A DNA stretch of 48,636 bases from Eubacterium sp. Its GTDB lineage: Bacteria > Bacillota > Clostridia > Lachnospirales > Lachnospiraceae. Position numbers and translations under genes: made by a program. Where the stretch lies: positions 1-48,636 of the forward strand of contig JAFUVQ010000030.1 in NCBI GenBank assembly GCA_017477505.1, read 5' to 3'. The notes beneath the pieces were generated by a model, which worked only from the letters and a program-made list of their open reading frames with translations, was not told the origin of the DNA and ran no database searches. Of this stretch, positions 35,068 through 42,350 are shown in pieces (within the stretch, counting starts at the first letter, position 1; each line of letters begins with the position of its first letter).

Positions 35068-35829
35068 ATGAATCTACTTCAGGATGAAAGAAATGTTTCG
35101 CTAAAGTGGCTTGGTCAGATGGGGTTTCTGGTTGAGTCCGATGAGATGACAATTTGCATAGACTACTATGCAAGTCCGGATGATGCGAGACAGATTGAGC
35201 CGCCGATTCCGGCAGATGAACTGAAGAATATTGATGTATTTCTGGGGACTCATGATCATCTGGATCATATAGATCATGAGGCCTGGAAGATATGGGCCGT
35301 GACGAATCCGGATGCAAAGTTTGTATTTCCGGCTGCTCATATGGATAAGGTACTGGCAGACGGAGTGGATGCCGGTAATGCTATCGGACTTAATGATGGT
35401 GACTCGATAAAAATCGGAAATCTTACTATACATGCTATAGCTGCGTCACATGAATTTCTTGACCGGGACCCCGTAACCGGATTATATCCTTATCTGCAGT
35501 ATATCATAGAACTGGATGGTGTAAGAATTCACCACGCAGGGGATACGGTGAGATATGAGGGGATGATGCCCAGACTGAGATCATTTGGAAAGATTGATGC
35601 AGAGATACTGCCGATAAACGGAAGAGATGCCACCAGGTACCGTCAGAATTGTATCGGAAACCTGACATATCAGGAGGCCGCGGATCTTGCGGGAGAGGTT
35701 GAACCCGGTATAGTTATTCCGGGACACTGGGATATGTTTGCTCATAACAGTGAAGATCCGAATGCTTTTGCGGATTACATTGATGCCAAGTATAACGGGA
35801 AACTAAAGTGTATCATCCCGAAGATTTGA
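35068..35829 (+). CDS. UlaG-like metallo-beta-lactamase-fold hydrolase
   Basis: 253 residues from ATG 35068 behind GGGGG (4-nt spacer). Metal motif THDHLDHID (residues 61-69) matches H-x-H-x-D-H, followed by ASHEF, HAGDT and GHWDMF, which complete the di-metal site of the L-ascorbate-6-phosphate lactonase (UlaG) group. It is usually a lactonase or phosphodiesterase in sugar metabolism. No ascorbate operon is nearby, so the substrate is open. A transposase remnant abuts its 3' end on the other strand. Confidence 0.88.
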   Translation: MNLLQDERNVSLKWLGQMGFLVESDEMTICIDYYASPDDARQIEPPIPADELKNIDVFLGTHDHLDHIDHEAWKIWAVTNPDAKFVFPAAHMDKVLADGVDAGNAIGLNDGDSIKIGNLTIHAIAASHEFLDRDPVTGLYPYLQYIIELDGVRIHHAGDTVRYEGMMPRLRSFGKIDAEILPINGRDATRYRQNCIGNLTYQEAADLAGEVEPGIVIPGHWDMFAHNSEDPNAFADYIDAKYNGKLKCIIPKI

Positions 35830-36090
35830 TGGTTCTTACACATTCTGGATGCTTGATTGCGTTTGCAAGCAATACAGTTATTAGTTGGGTTATTCCTGAA
35901 AGAATAAGATCTGCATGAAGAGTATCTTCCCATTCTTGAGTGCCACGTAATGTACCGGGATATGCTCGGAGGTTCAGTTCAGGATATATGTGAACCATTC
36001 TTCCTGAAGGAGAATTTGTGCAAGGATTATCGCATTTACATACTCGATGATATTTGCCATCAGTTGAAAAAGCAAATCCGAATTCAGCAG
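35813..36090 (-). pseudogene. Transposase C-terminal remnant with internal deletion
   Basis: The minus-strand frame reads CKCDNPCTNSPSGRMVHIYP, then NLRAYPGTLRGTQEWEDT, then LHADLILSGITQLITVLLAN and a stop at 35813. This is the end of a DDE transposase with C-x4-C-T-x-S-x2-G-R and RG-x2-EW signatures. From memory of such proteins, the segment between EWEDT and LHADL should carry an R-T-x2-E-R helix with the catalytic Glu. It is absent, so about 40 residues have been deleted. No N-terminal part is found upstream and no terminal repeats are recognised. Its last codons overlap the end of the MBL gene. Confidence 0.65.
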
Positions 36091-36104
36091 TAAGGATTGA
36101 TAAA

Positions 36105-36278
36105 ATGATCGCAGATATCAATAAACACCGTAATGTAGATAAAAAGATAAATGGCGATACATTTACAACAACCTACGGCGCCGAGAGAGCAAAGGCAAGA
36201 GCTGCCAAGAAGCAGAAGAAGACAGATACAAATAAAAATACAGAAGTGAAGAAAGATAATAAAACACTTTCGATGTAA
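36105..36278 (+). CDS. Lys-rich small ORF, possibly the 3' end of a disrupted large gene
   Basis: 57 residues from ATG 36105, with AAGGAT about 7 nt upstream. The sequence begins as a helix (MIADINKHRNVDKKING), then FTTTYGAERAKARAAKKQKK and a Lys/Asn/Thr tail. The frame stays open further upstream but there overlaps the transposase remnant on the other strand. The Lys-rich end resembles those at 1703 and 6660. It may be the stump of a gene cut by the insertion. A terminator follows directly. Confidence 0.4.
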   Translation: MIADINKHRNVDKKINGDTFTTTYGAERAKARAAKKQKKTDTNKNTEVKKDNKTLSM

Positions 36279-36289
36279 TATAGTGAGGG

Positions 36290-36321
36290 GGAACCTTGCC
36301 GGGGAGGCAGGTTCCTTTTTT
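36290..36321 (+). terminator. Rho-independent terminator
   Basis: GGAACCTTGCC (36290-36300) pairs with GGCAGGTTCC (36306-36315) with one bulge, followed by TTTTTT. Confidence 0.9.
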
Positions 36322-36356
36322 GTTTATGGAAGAAGAATCAGATAAATTCAATATTC

Positions 36357-36376
36357 TATTTGACGGGCGTCAAATA
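36357..36376 (+). promoter_or_regulatory. Operator 1: 20-bp palindrome overlapping the -35
   Basis: TATTTGACG-GG-CGTCAAATA is a perfect inverted repeat with a 2-bp centre. Its TTGACG (36360-36365) is the -35 of the kinase operon promoter. Confidence 0.85.
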
Positions 36377-36388
36377 AAAACATATAAT
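36360..36388 (+). promoter_or_regulatory. Promoter of the HipA-like operon
   Basis: TTGACG (36360-36365) and TATAAT (36383-36388) with a 17-bp spacer. A second TATAAT lies at 36392-36397. The promoter is framed by the two palindromes, so binding of a repressor would block it. Confidence 0.85.
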
Positions 36389-36400
36389 GATTATAATAGC

Positions 36401-36420
36401 TATTTGACGTTCGTCAAATA
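36401..36420 (+). promoter_or_regulatory. Operator 2: second copy of the palindrome at the transcription start
   Basis: TATTTGACG-TT-CGTCAAATA has the same half-sites as operator 1 and is centred 44 bp downstream of it (about four helical turns). This is the pattern of a dimer pair or loop-forming autorepressor. Confidence 0.85.
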
Positions 36421-36439
36421 AAAAGAGAGGGGTTGTGTG

Positions 36440-37252
36440 ATGGAATCAAAGATTGTTAAAGAAAAAACAGACCTTACATATCTGAAATGGTCACATGTCC
36501 GCAGTTCCAGTGGGACGGCGGGGACATTTCTTAAGTCAGAATCAGTTACTGAGGGGAAAAAGATATACTATAAACTCTCTAACTTTGATTCCTTGCATGG
36601 TGTTGTTGGCCATGAATGTGTAAATGAAATTATTGTAGACAGGTTGCTAACAGTATTAGGGGTTCCACATTTATCATATGAATTAATAAATGCTGAGATT
36701 GAGATAGATGGCCAAAAATATAATACATACCTTGCTTCCTCAGAGGACTTTAAAAAACCGGGAGAAAGCAAAACAGCATTGGATAATTACTTTCGGGTTA
36801 ATTCTAAAGAAGGTGAAACCCCTTATGAATTCTGTGTAAGGAATAGATGGAGAAAATACATAGATACAATGATTGCGGTGGATTTTCTTATTCTTAATCG
36901 TGATAGACATGGGGCAAATATAGAGGTGCTTCGGAATTCACGAAAGAAGACTATCAGGCTTGCTCCACTTTTTGACCACGGACTGTCCCTTCTTTATTCA
37001 TGTATAAATGAAAAAGAAGTAAAAGCTTTTGATATTATGGAAGACAAGAGATGCCAGAATTTTATCGGTGGATATTCCTGCTATGAGAATCTTGGGTTTA
37101 TAAAGGATAAGGGTAAAGTCTTCAGTCATAAGCTTTCGTTGTCTGATAGAACTTACATATTTGAGGACTTAGAAGGAATCATTTCTAGGGAGCATATAGA
37201 TAAGATTTGGAATATGATATATGAGAGGTTTAAGATATATGAAAGCTTATGA
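36440..37252 (+). CDS. HipA-like protein kinase, probable toxin-like partner
   Basis: 270 residues from ATG 36440, with GAGAGGGG about 7 nt upstream (GTG 36437 is an alternative). The catalytic region DFLILNRDRHGANIEV supplies Asp155 and Asn160, and LAPLFDHGLSLL supplies the metal Asp179, matching the HipA/PI3K-like fold. An N-terminal ATP-lobe motif KLSNFDS and an adjoining helix (HECVNEIIVDRLL) fit that assignment. HipA kinases phosphorylate translation factors or tRNA synthetases and cause growth arrest. The protein is much shorter than HipA (440 aa) and lacks its N-terminal domain. That domain may be supplied by the next gene, whose start overlaps this stop by 14 bp. Confidence 0.85.
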   Translation: MESKIVKEKTDLTYLKWSHVRSSSGTAGTFLKSESVTEGKKIYYKLSNFDSLHGVVGHECVNEIIVDRLLTVLGVPHLSYELINAEIEIDGQKYNTYLASSEDFKKPGESKTALDNYFRVNSKEGETPYEFCVRNRWRKYIDTMIAVDFLILNRDRHGANIEVLRNSRKKTIRLAPLFDHGLSLLYSCINEKEVKAFDIMEDKRCQNFIGGYSCYENLGFIKDKGKVFSHKLSLSDRTYIFEDLEGIISREHIDKIWNMIYERFKIYESL

Positions 37253-38075
37253 AATAAGAGATTTTGAGTCTGACGCAAATGTAGGTGTGCTCCTTTACTA
37301 TGAACAGGAGAAAGCTTATATAATCGAGCTTGAAAGTACTCTTGATGAGTGGACAGCGCCTCTTCTTTTTTCAGGTTATGTAAAATCAAGTATATATACT
37401 ATACCGAGGGATATAAGTCTGGCGTGGATACGTGAGAGAGTTATACCAAGTGGCAGGCAGAATATCAATAGCATATTGAATCATCACAGATTAAAGGAAT
37501 ATGATGAAATGAAATTGCTTGAGTTATCAGAAGGTAAATGCTCTCAGGATTCATTATATATCAGAAGAATAGATGATCTTCCTGCATATGTATTAGAAAG
37601 AATGAATCGGAATCTTGTGGATGTAACACTTTTAAGTGACAGAACACTGCTTTGCTTCTTTAAGGATGACTCAGTTAAAAGAGTAAAGCTTGATTTTCTT
37701 GGAAATGAGATGCTCAGAGCAAAAATAGAAAAAAGAGTAAAAAAAACTGATATCGATAAGATTATTAGGAACGGAAAGCTTTATAACACTGCGAGGCTGG
37801 GTGCAGACGGATATTTTTTGACATTTAATAATTCAATAGATATTCCATCATCATTACTTTACGATGTTGGAAAGGAAATAGATATTAAATTTAGCGAGAT
37901 ACAGGAATTTGTGAAGAAGAATATTGTGGATACGACAGAGAGTTGTAATATTCTAGGGTGTACTCGTCAAAATATTTCATATAAAATAAGGCGTGAGGAG
38001 TTTCCTGTATTGAAACATGGAGTAAATGGCAATCTATATCTTAAAGGTGATGTTGAGAAGAATATTTGGGGGTAA
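37239..38075 (+). CDS. Partner of the HipA-like kinase: WIRERVIP-type N-domain, DUF2442-like domain, C-terminal HTH
   Basis: 278 residues from ATG 37239, overlapping the kinase gene, which suggests translational coupling. Residues 1-120 include LAWIRERVIPSGRQNI and EYDEMKLLELSEGKCSQD, a segment that I recall as part of HipA-like proteins of this type. Residues about 128-215 resemble DUF2442 (VTLLSDRTLLCFFKDDSVKRV, TARLGADGYFLTF). The last 50 residues form a helix-turn-helix (ESCNILGCTRQNISYKIR) with a following wing. It may be the DNA-binding autoregulator of the two palindromic operators and the antitoxin-like partner. This is an inference from domain order. Confidence 0.75.
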   Translation: MKAYEIRDFESDANVGVLLYYEQEKAYIIELESTLDEWTAPLLFSGYVKSSIYTIPRDISLAWIRERVIPSGRQNINSILNHHRLKEYDEMKLLELSEGKCSQDSLYIRRIDDLPAYVLERMNRNLVDVTLLSDRTLLCFFKDDSVKRVKLDFLGNEMLRAKIEKRVKKTDIDKIIRNGKLYNTARLGADGYFLTFNNSIDIPSSLLYDVGKEIDIKFSEIQEFVKKNIVDTTESCNILGCTRQNISYKIRREEFPVLKHGVNGNLYLKGDVEKNIWG

Positions 38076-38437
38076 GCTTATTGGGTGATCTGATGAATGC
38101 AGATTCAGTTCACAGATTAAAGGCCTGCTTGAAAAAGGCATTAGCAGAAGCTATAAACCTAAACAAGAAAATAGTTTGTTAATGTATAAGGAATAATGAT
38201 TATGATAGAAGGGGTAGATTAAGGCTGTCTTTGACTCTGATAAAGAGACTCCGGTAATTGTTATTTATTATGGTGGTGAAAACATTATCAGACATGTTGA
38301 TTTTCAGGTGAATAACGAATTATAATCATTTCATCGGAGACGATGTTATTTTAGAATCACTTTGATTTTGTTGGTTGTGAGATTTATAGAGCAAGAGGGG
38401 TAATTAATCATAAATATTCAGAATGGAGGGTTTAAAT
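38076..38437. other. Region without an intact gene
   Basis: It contains a 29-codon ORF (38093-38182) with no good ribosome site and a gene fragment (38196-38325). No terminator after the kinase operon is clear. Sequence is AT-rich. Confidence 0.5.
38196..38325 (+). pseudogene. Frameshifted fragment of an unidentified gene
   Basis: A short opening MIMIEGVD-stop (38196-38219) is followed in the next frame by IKAVFDSDKETPVIVIYYGG and then ENIIRHVDFQVNNEL to the TAA at 38323-38325. The second part has convincing protein character (alternating hydrophobic strand, acidic loops). The two together look like one small protein broken at about 38218. No family recognised. Confidence 0.4.
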
Positions 38438-38674
38438 ATGGGGCCATTTGATAGATTGTTTGATAGAAATGGAGATGGATCTCTTGATGGTTTTGAAAGA
38501 GCTATGGAGATGGATTTTATAGACTACGTAAACGGAGAAGGATTCTATGAAGAAAAATCGTCACATGATGATTTTGATGATTTAGATGACTTAGATGAAG
38601 ATGAGATTGACGATGATGATGACTTTGACGGTGATGATGACTTTGACGGTGATGAATTTGATGATGACTTTTAA
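38438..38674 (+). CDS. Small EF-hand protein with poly-Asp tail
   Basis: 78 residues from ATG 38438, with GGAGGG 7 nt upstream (the earlier ATG 38423 has none). Residues 9-20, DRNGDGSLDGFE, are an exact canonical EF-hand calcium loop (Asp1, Asn3, Asp5, Gly6, hydrophobic at 8, Glu12). A helix follows (ERAMEMDFIDYVNGEGFYEE). The last 30 residues are almost only Asp, Glu and Phe in repeats of the type D-D-F-D-G-D. No signal peptide. It could buffer Ca2+ or bind basic partners. The antisense His-rich ORF is a shadow of this tail. Confidence 0.8.
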   Translation: MGPFDRLFDRNGDGSLDGFERAMEMDFIDYVNGEGFYEEKSSHDDFDDLDDLDEDEIDDDDDFDGDDDFDGDEFDDDF

Positions 38675-38722
38675 TATATGTGAATAAATCAGTATAAAAG
38701 AGAATTGCAGGAGGAAAGTAAA

Positions 38723-39274
38723 ATGAGCAGAGTAAATTTTGGAGCAAAACCACTTATGTACCCACAGCCGGTGCTTATCATCGGGACATATGATGAAAAT
38801 GGAGTGCCTAATGCCATGAATGCTGCATGGGGCATCACAACGGATTTTAAAGAGATTACGATCAGTCTGTCAGAGCACAAGACTACGGATAACCTTAAGC
38901 TCAGGAAGGCATTTACCGTTAGCATGGCTACGGAAGAACAGGTTGTTCCATGTGACTATGTGGGAATCGAGTCGGGAAGAAAAGTGCCGGATAAGTTTGA
39001 GAAAGCAGGTTTTCATGCTACAAAGAGCGAGTTCGTGGATGCACCATTGATCGATGAACTCCCGCTTGCGATGGAGTGCACCGTAAAGAGTTTTGAGGAC
39101 GGGATTCTGGTCGGAGAGATCGTAAATGTATCTGCTGATGAAAGCGTAGTTACTGATGGACTGGTAGATATCAAGAAGGTAAAACCAATCAGCTTTGACC
39201 CATTTGGAAATGCATATTTCGGTGTGGGTGAGAAGGTAGGAAATGCATTTAAGGATGGTATGGCGCTTAAGTAG
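38723..39274 (+). CDS. Flavin reductase-like FMN-binding protein
   Basis: 183 residues from ATG 38723, with AGGAGG 8 nt upstream. It has the flavin-reductase-like fold signature: PQPVLIIGTYDENGVPNAMNAAW near the start, ITISLSEHKTTDNLKLRKAFTVSM, then GIESGRKVPDKFEKAGF, characteristic of the clostridial subgroup of the split-barrel flavoproteins. It is expected to bind FMN and act in electron transfer or reduction of a small molecule. Partner unknown. Confidence 0.88.
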   Translation: MSRVNFGAKPLMYPQPVLIIGTYDENGVPNAMNAAWGITTDFKEITISLSEHKTTDNLKLRKAFTVSMATEEQVVPCDYVGIESGRKVPDKFEKAGFHATKSEFVDAPLIDELPLAMECTVKSFEDGILVGEIVNVSADESVVTDGLVDIKKVKPISFDPFGNAYFGVGEKVGNAFKDGMALK

Positions 39275-39342
39275 GCCGGAGGCTTTATTCGTAGCATTTT
39301 CTGTTCCTGAATTGTACCTTTCATCTTTTCAAGGAGTGACGC

Positions 39343-40146
39343 ATGAGTACATATGTAATGAGTGATATTCACGGTTGCTATGATGAATATAGCAGGATGC
39401 TGGATAAAATACATTTTTCTGAAAAAGATTGTTTATATTTGGCAGGAGATTATATTGACCGTGGAAAAGACAGTCTGGCTATGTTGAGATGGCTGGAGAA
39501 GCGTCCCTCGAATGTATTTCCGATTAAAGGAAATCATGATGTTGAGTTTGCGGAAAATGTAAGTCTTATGAAGAGGGCTGATAAGGCAAATAATCTATAT
39601 ACGGATTATAATTCAAATGCCGATACTAAAACTCTTTTTGATACTGTCAGATATATCTTAAAAGAAAAAGGTGGAATGGCATTTAAGTATTATGATTACT
39701 ATGGGACAATTAATAAGCTGCTTACGGAAGATAAAGTGACAATGAACGACTTGCTCAAATGGCGGAATATGATTTTGGACTATCCGTATTTTTATAAATT
39801 CCAACTGAGTGGTAGAACTGTTATTATAGTTCACGCGGGGTATATAGAAAGCCCGGAAGCGGCCGGATACGGATTAGAAAATATCGAGGAGTTTTATCTG
39901 TATGCAAGAGAAGAAAGTATTAAAATCGGCGGAGTGAAGCATGGGATGGTTATTGCCGGACATACGCCTACGATTGCGAAGAAAATGTTCAGCTTTAATA
40001 ACGGAGAAGTCTTCAGATATTATGATCGAGAGAAGGATTGTATCTTCTATGATATTGATTGTGGCTGCGTGTATTGTGAAGTAGAACCTTCTGCAACACT
40101 TGCCTGCATTCGGTTGGAGGATGAGGAAATCTTTTATTATACGTAA
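39343..40146 (+). CDS. Calcineurin-like metallophosphoesterase (Ser/Thr protein phosphatase type)
   Basis: 267 residues with all metal blocks: MSDIHGCYDEY (D-x-H-G), GDYIDRGKDS, GNHDVEF, VHAGY and AGHTPT. The pattern GD-x-IDRG is that of bacterial PrpA-like PPP phosphatases that remove phosphate from Ser/Thr or His, or of symmetrical ApaH-like enzymes. AAGGAG lies 7 nt before the ATG. The macro-domain gene follows 15 bp later. Confidence 0.9.
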   Translation: MSTYVMSDIHGCYDEYSRMLDKIHFSEKDCLYLAGDYIDRGKDSLAMLRWLEKRPSNVFPIKGNHDVEFAENVSLMKRADKANNLYTDYNSNADTKTLFDTVRYILKEKGGMAFKYYDYYGTINKLLTEDKVTMNDLLKWRNMILDYPYFYKFQLSGRTVIIVHAGYIESPEAAGYGLENIEEFYLYAREESIKIGGVKHGMVIAGHTPTIAKKMFSFNNGEVFRYYDREKDCIFYDIDCGCVYCEVEPSATLACIRLEDEEIFYYT

Positions 40147-40161
40147 AATGGAGTTCAGATT

Positions 40162-41376
40162 ATGTCATTCAAAATAGTACGTAACGATATCACAAAAATG
40201 AATACCCAGGCTATTGTAAATACAGCAAATGCTAGGGCTATCGTTGGAACCGGCTGCGACAGCGCTATTTATAATGCGGCGGGATATGATGAACTTTTGG
40301 CATATAGAAAAGAGAAAATTGGAGCGGTTCCGGAGGGAGAGGCATTTATTACTCCGGGATTTAATCTTAAAGCTGAGTATATTATTCATGCTGTTAGTCC
40401 TATGTATATTAGTGGCGATAGTGGTGAGGAAGTAAAGCTTCGTTCATGTTACAGGAAGAGTCTGCAGCTTGCCCGGGAGTACTCTGTTAAAACTATCGCA
40501 TTTCCACTTATATCGACCGGCGGATTTGGATATCCCAAAGAAGAAGGACTTCGTATTGCTGTTGATGAGATTAATTCATTTCTTGATAGTCATGATATGC
40601 AGATTTATCTTGTCGTATTTGATGATAAGACTACAGCGCTTGGAGAAAAGATATACCCGGATCTTGAAGAGTATATAGATCAGAATTATGTTGAGAGTAA
40701 AAGAAATGAGGAGTATGGAGATGCTTTATCTGAGTCAAAAATGGCATTTTCAAACACTGTCCTGGCTGACAGAACTCCACGTAAAAGAGAAGAGAGACAG
40801 GGACGCGGGCTAAGAGACATTTTTAAAAAGCCTTCCCCAAAGTCAAGTGTGAGGAAAGAAACCGGCTATGCTGACTTTGATGAATGTGAGGAAGATTCTG
40901 ATTTTCCGGATGCTACTCAGGGGATTTCCGGGAATGCAACATTCGGTGCAGCGCTCTTTTCTGCTAAAATGCCTGAATCACCGGTGCCATTTGGCGAAGA
41001 GCATGAAAGCAGACTTGAAGAGAGGATTAAACATCTATCCGATACATTTTCACAGTATCTTCTTTATCTGATCCAGGATAAAAATATGGAAAATGCGGAA
41101 GTATATAAAAGAGCTATTGTGGATAAAAAAACATTTTCCAAAATAAAGAATAATGTTAATTATCATCCGCAGAAGCTGACTGCGCTTTGCCTTTGTGTCG
41201 GTGCAAAGCTTAATCTGGACGAGTCCAAAGATCTTCTGGCCAGGGCGGGATATGCTCTTTCGCCATGTGATATGACAGACATTATATTTTCATATTTCAT
41301 AGAAAATGAGATATATGACATGATCGAACTTGATATTCAGCTGGAAGAACATGGGCTTCCATGTATCATTTCCTAA
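40162..41376 (+). CDS. Macro-domain protein with clostridial C-terminal helical domain
   Basis: 404 residues. Residues 1-165 form a macro domain (IVNTANARAIVGTGCDSAIY, GEAFITPGFNL, YIIHAVSP, IAFPLISTGGFGYP) that binds or hydrolyses ADP-ribose or its derivatives. The catalytic Asn and GxGV-type loop are recognisable (here GTGC). A charged, disordered linker (about 170-285) follows. The C-terminal 115 residues (DKNMENAEVYKRAIVDKKTF, CLCVGAKLNLDESKDLLARA) resemble an XRE-like helical domain that I recall in clostridial regulators. The gene may be co-transcribed with the phosphatase upstream (15 bp). Confidence 0.88.
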   Translation: MSFKIVRNDITKMNTQAIVNTANARAIVGTGCDSAIYNAAGYDELLAYRKEKIGAVPEGEAFITPGFNLKAEYIIHAVSPMYISGDSGEEVKLRSCYRKSLQLAREYSVKTIAFPLISTGGFGYPKEEGLRIAVDEINSFLDSHDMQIYLVVFDDKTTALGEKIYPDLEEYIDQNYVESKRNEEYGDALSESKMAFSNTVLADRTPRKREERQGRGLRDIFKKPSPKSSVRKETGYADFDECEEDSDFPDATQGISGNATFGAALFSAKMPESPVPFGEEHESRLEERIKHLSDTFSQYLLYLIQDKNMENAEVYKRAIVDKKTFSKIKNNVNYHPQKLTALCLCVGAKLNLDESKDLLARAGYALSPCDMTDIIFSYFIENEIYDMIELDIQLEEHGLPCIIS

Positions 41377-41487
41377 TTGATTTCAAAGGTCGCCGCGTGG
41401 GAGACCGGTTTTAGATTTAATTTTCGTATAATGTATCCAACAAGTAAAAAACCTGCAAAGGTCATTAAAGAAAAGGAGGATACTATT

Positions 41488-42162
41488 ATGCGTAAGGGAT
41501 TAACAGAGATTGTATTTATACTGGACAGAAGCGGTTCTATGAGAGGGCTTGAAGCAGATACTATAGGTGGCTTCAATTCAATGATTGAAAAGCAGCAGAA
41601 AGAGGAAGGGGAAGCTTTCATATCTACGATACTATTTGATGATCAGTCAGAGGTTCTGTATGACAGAGTTCCAATCGGTAAGGTAGAGCCGATGAATGAT
41701 AAGCAGTATTATGTAAGAGGATGTACAGCACTTCTGGATGCCGTAGGCGGAGCTATTCATCACATAGGAAATGTACATAAGTATGCAAGACCTGACGATG
41801 TTCCGGAGAAGACTATATTTATAATCACTACGGATGGTATGGAGAATGCCAGCAGGAACTATGATTATAAAAATGTGAAGAAAATGGTTGAACGTCAGAA
41901 GAAAAAGTATCATTGGGAATTCATTTTCCTGGGTGCCAATATTGACGCCATAGAAGTTGCAGGAAGGTTCGGAGTTTCAGCAAATAGAGCTGTACGTTAT
42001 GAATGTGACAGCGCAGGAACAGCGCTTAACTTTAATGTTATGTCCAGAGTGCTCAGTTCAGCAAGAACCTGCGGTTCTGCAGAAGAAATGGAAGAAATGC
42101 TTGACAAACGCGCTATGCTTTCCGAAATCGAAAGCGACTACAAGAAACGTCACAGAGGTTAG
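41488..42162 (+). CDS. VWA-domain protein
   Basis: 224 residues from ATG 41488, with AAGGAGG 8 nt upstream. One von Willebrand factor A domain with a complete MIDAS metal site: DRSGSM (D-x-S-x-S), Thr in RGCTALLDAV and Asp in TTDGMENAS. The spacing fits the bacterial cytoplasmic VWA group. No signal peptide or membrane helix. MIDAS proteins bind metal-dependent ligands or regulate AAA ATPases such as MoxR, none of which is visible here. Partner unknown. Confidence 0.9.
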   Translation: MRKGLTEIVFILDRSGSMRGLEADTIGGFNSMIEKQQKEEGEAFISTILFDDQSEVLYDRVPIGKVEPMNDKQYYVRGCTALLDAVGGAIHHIGNVHKYARPDDVPEKTIFIITTDGMENASRNYDYKNVKKMVERQKKKYHWEFIFLGANIDAIEVAGRFGVSANRAVRYECDSAGTALNFNVMSRVLSSARTCGSAEEMEEMLDKRAMLSEIESDYKKRHRG

Positions 42163-42184
42163 AGGGGGCATTTAACAAAACCGC

Positions 42185-42219
42185 GTCGGTGACAGGCACT
42201 TAACAGTTTGTTCATATTT
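42185..42219 (+). repeat. REP-like repeat, copy 1
   Basis: Contains the core CGGTGACAGGCACTTAA followed by AGTTTGTTCATATTT. Copy 2 begins 65 bp downstream and differs at two positions, one beside the core and one inside it (CAG/TAG). The core resembles a dispersed GGTGACAGGCAC-type repeat seen in many Firmicutes genomes (from memory). Confidence 0.7.
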
Positions 42220-42249
42220 ACGTCGTGGTGCCAACCGGCATCGGCCCGC

Positions 42250-42284
42250 ATCGGTGACAGGCACTTAATAGTTTGTTCATATTT
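42250..42284 (+). repeat. REP-like repeat, copy 2
   Basis: Same core as copy 1. It ends about 10 bp before the extended -10 promoter of the WYL pseudogene, so it may carry a -35-like element. Confidence 0.7.
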
Positions 42285-42295
42285 TGGGCTCAATG

Positions 42296-42304
42296 TGGTA
42301 TAAT
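42296..42304 (+). promoter_or_regulatory. Extended -10 promoter before the WYL pseudogene
   Basis: TG-G-TATAAT (TG 42296-42297, TATAAT 42299-42304). The best -35 at 17 bp is TTCATA (42276-42281), inside repeat copy 2. Confidence 0.55.
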
Positions 42305-42350
42305 TATTCCGTGATTTCTATTGGTTTTATGGGGATTAGGAGCAATAGTT

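Larger units (their letters stand above)
42163..42350. other. Intergenic region with REP-like repeats
   Basis: It holds two copies of a 35-bp direct repeat and the promoter of the broken WYL gene. Apart from those I see nothing. Confidence 0.5.

Noticed and set aside
38093-38182. 29-codon ORF after the HipA-like operon
   Set aside because: No good ribosome site and no family; mentioned only as content of the gap.
38517-38753. Antisense ORF rich in His and Ser
   Set aside because: It is the complement of the poly-Asp tail.
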